Assembly (NCBI GenBank): GCA_900556515.1
Contig: USPH01000096.1
Span: forward strand, 1-5,911
Origin: an uncultured Collinsella sp.
GTDB lineage: Bacteria > Actinomycetota > Coriobacteriia > Coriobacteriales > Coriobacteriaceae
Length of the DNA: 5,911 nt
Direction: 5' to 3'
The notes under the pieces were generated by a model, which was not told the origin of the DNA, did no database searches, and saw nothing but the letters and a program-made list of their open reading frames with translations. The position numbers were made by a program, and so were the translations under genes. Each line of letters opens with the position of its first letter. Position 1 is the first letter of the stretch. Shown here piece by piece: positions 5,860-5,911 of the stretch.

Positions 5860-5875
5860 TGATTATCAACTTCAT
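5768..5875 (-). CDS. Small ORF of 35 codons with strong ribosome-binding site, function unknown
   Basis: On the minus strand, ATG at 5875 is preceded by GGGAGGTG (5888-5881), with 7 nt between GGAGG and the ATG, about as good a ribosome-binding site as any in the window. The peptide begins MKLIIKVGEKLLTPEHKSFY, is lysine-rich at its start, and ends ...GLNTACA at TGA 5770-5768. It has no membrane segment or recognised motif. It lies 77 bp upstream of, and on the same strand as, the nuclease-like gene, so it could be a leader peptide, a small partner protein, or the remnant of a longer gene. It overlaps the nested inverted repeats described separately. I do not recognise it. Confidence 0.42.
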   Translation of the reverse strand: MKLIIKVGEKLLTPEHKSFYFNKTPDKVGLNTACA

Positions 5876-5902
5876 CCGAACACCTCCCACATTCATCCGC
5901 AC
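5871..5902. repeat. Direct repeat TTCATCCGnAC, two copies 21 bp apart
   Basis: Copies at 5871-5881 (TTCATCCGAAC) and 5892-5902 (TTCATCCGCAC) match at 10 of 11 positions with a 21-bp period, two helical turns. The first copy contains the start codon of the small minus-strand ORF, and the second overlaps the terminal palindrome. It may be a protein-binding pair or a small tandem duplication. Confidence 0.5.
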
Positions 5903-5911
5903 ATGTGCGGA
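5896..5911. repeat. Perfect 16-bp palindrome at the contig end
   Basis: TCCGCACATGTGCGGA equals its own reverse complement, ending exactly at the last base. It could be an operator for a dimeric protein or the base of a longer palindrome. Assemblies also tend to stop or fold back at such points, so its position at the very end may be technical. Confidence 0.7.

Noticed and set aside
1..5911. tRNA, rRNA, CRISPR array, transposase or prophage genes
   Set aside because: No sequence matching any of these was seen on either strand.

Overview
The window reads as one short contig from a draft (Illumina/Nextera) assembly of a high-GC, gut-type Actinomycetota bacterium. The best guess is the class Coriobacteriia, with Collinsella or a close relative most likely. 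That rests on the GC-rich codon use, the extended -10 promoters of the TGnTATgAT / TGgTATAGT type, and the general look of the proteins; no 16S or other decisive marker is present. The first 35 bases are not genomic: bases 3-35 are a complete Nextera transposase read-1 adapter fused to the contig end.

Layout. (1) 37-732, plus strand: the 3' part of pheT (phenylalanyl-tRNA synthetase beta chain), cut off at its 5' end by the adapter. (2) 733-979: a dense control region with a terminator hairpin (842-876), a sigma-70-type promoter whose -35 sits in the hairpin loop (856-884), and a perfect inverted repeat GTGTTAC-N14-GTAACAC (895-922) that looks like a NikR nickel-repressor operator. (3) 980-3690, plus strand: a three-gene operon for a group-I ECF metal importer, namely a fused substrate-binding/accessory membrane protein (NikMN), the transmembrane coupling protein (NikQ, EcfT type) and the ATPase (NikO, starting at TTG). 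The protein features and the operator both point to nickel rather than cobalt. (4) 3711-3744: weak terminator and extended -10 promoter. (5) 3771-4619, plus strand: a cytoplasmic zinc-dependent phospholipase C-like protein of unknown substrate. (6) 4616-5690, minus strand: a gene whose C-terminal half looks like a DUF559/Vsr-type PD-(D/E)XK nuclease, interrupted by a single extra base in a five-C run at 5090-5094. It meets gene 5 tail to tail, both stop codons lying in one CTAG. (7) 5691-5911: AT-richer DNA with a small 35-codon ORF behind a strong ribosome-binding site, nested inverted repeats, a 21-bp-spaced direct repeat and a perfect 16-bp palindrome at the last base.

How the parts work together. 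Genes in region 3 should form one transporter: NikMN binds the metal outside the membrane, and NikQ couples it to ATP hydrolysis by NikO. If the operator is read correctly, nickel-loaded NikR would switch the operon off just downstream of the transcription start. The flanking genes (pheT, the phospholipase-like gene, the nuclease-like gene) have no evident link to nickel. The most interesting items are the NikR-like operator interlocked with terminator and promoter, the frameshifted nuclease-like gene, and the structured stretch at the right end.
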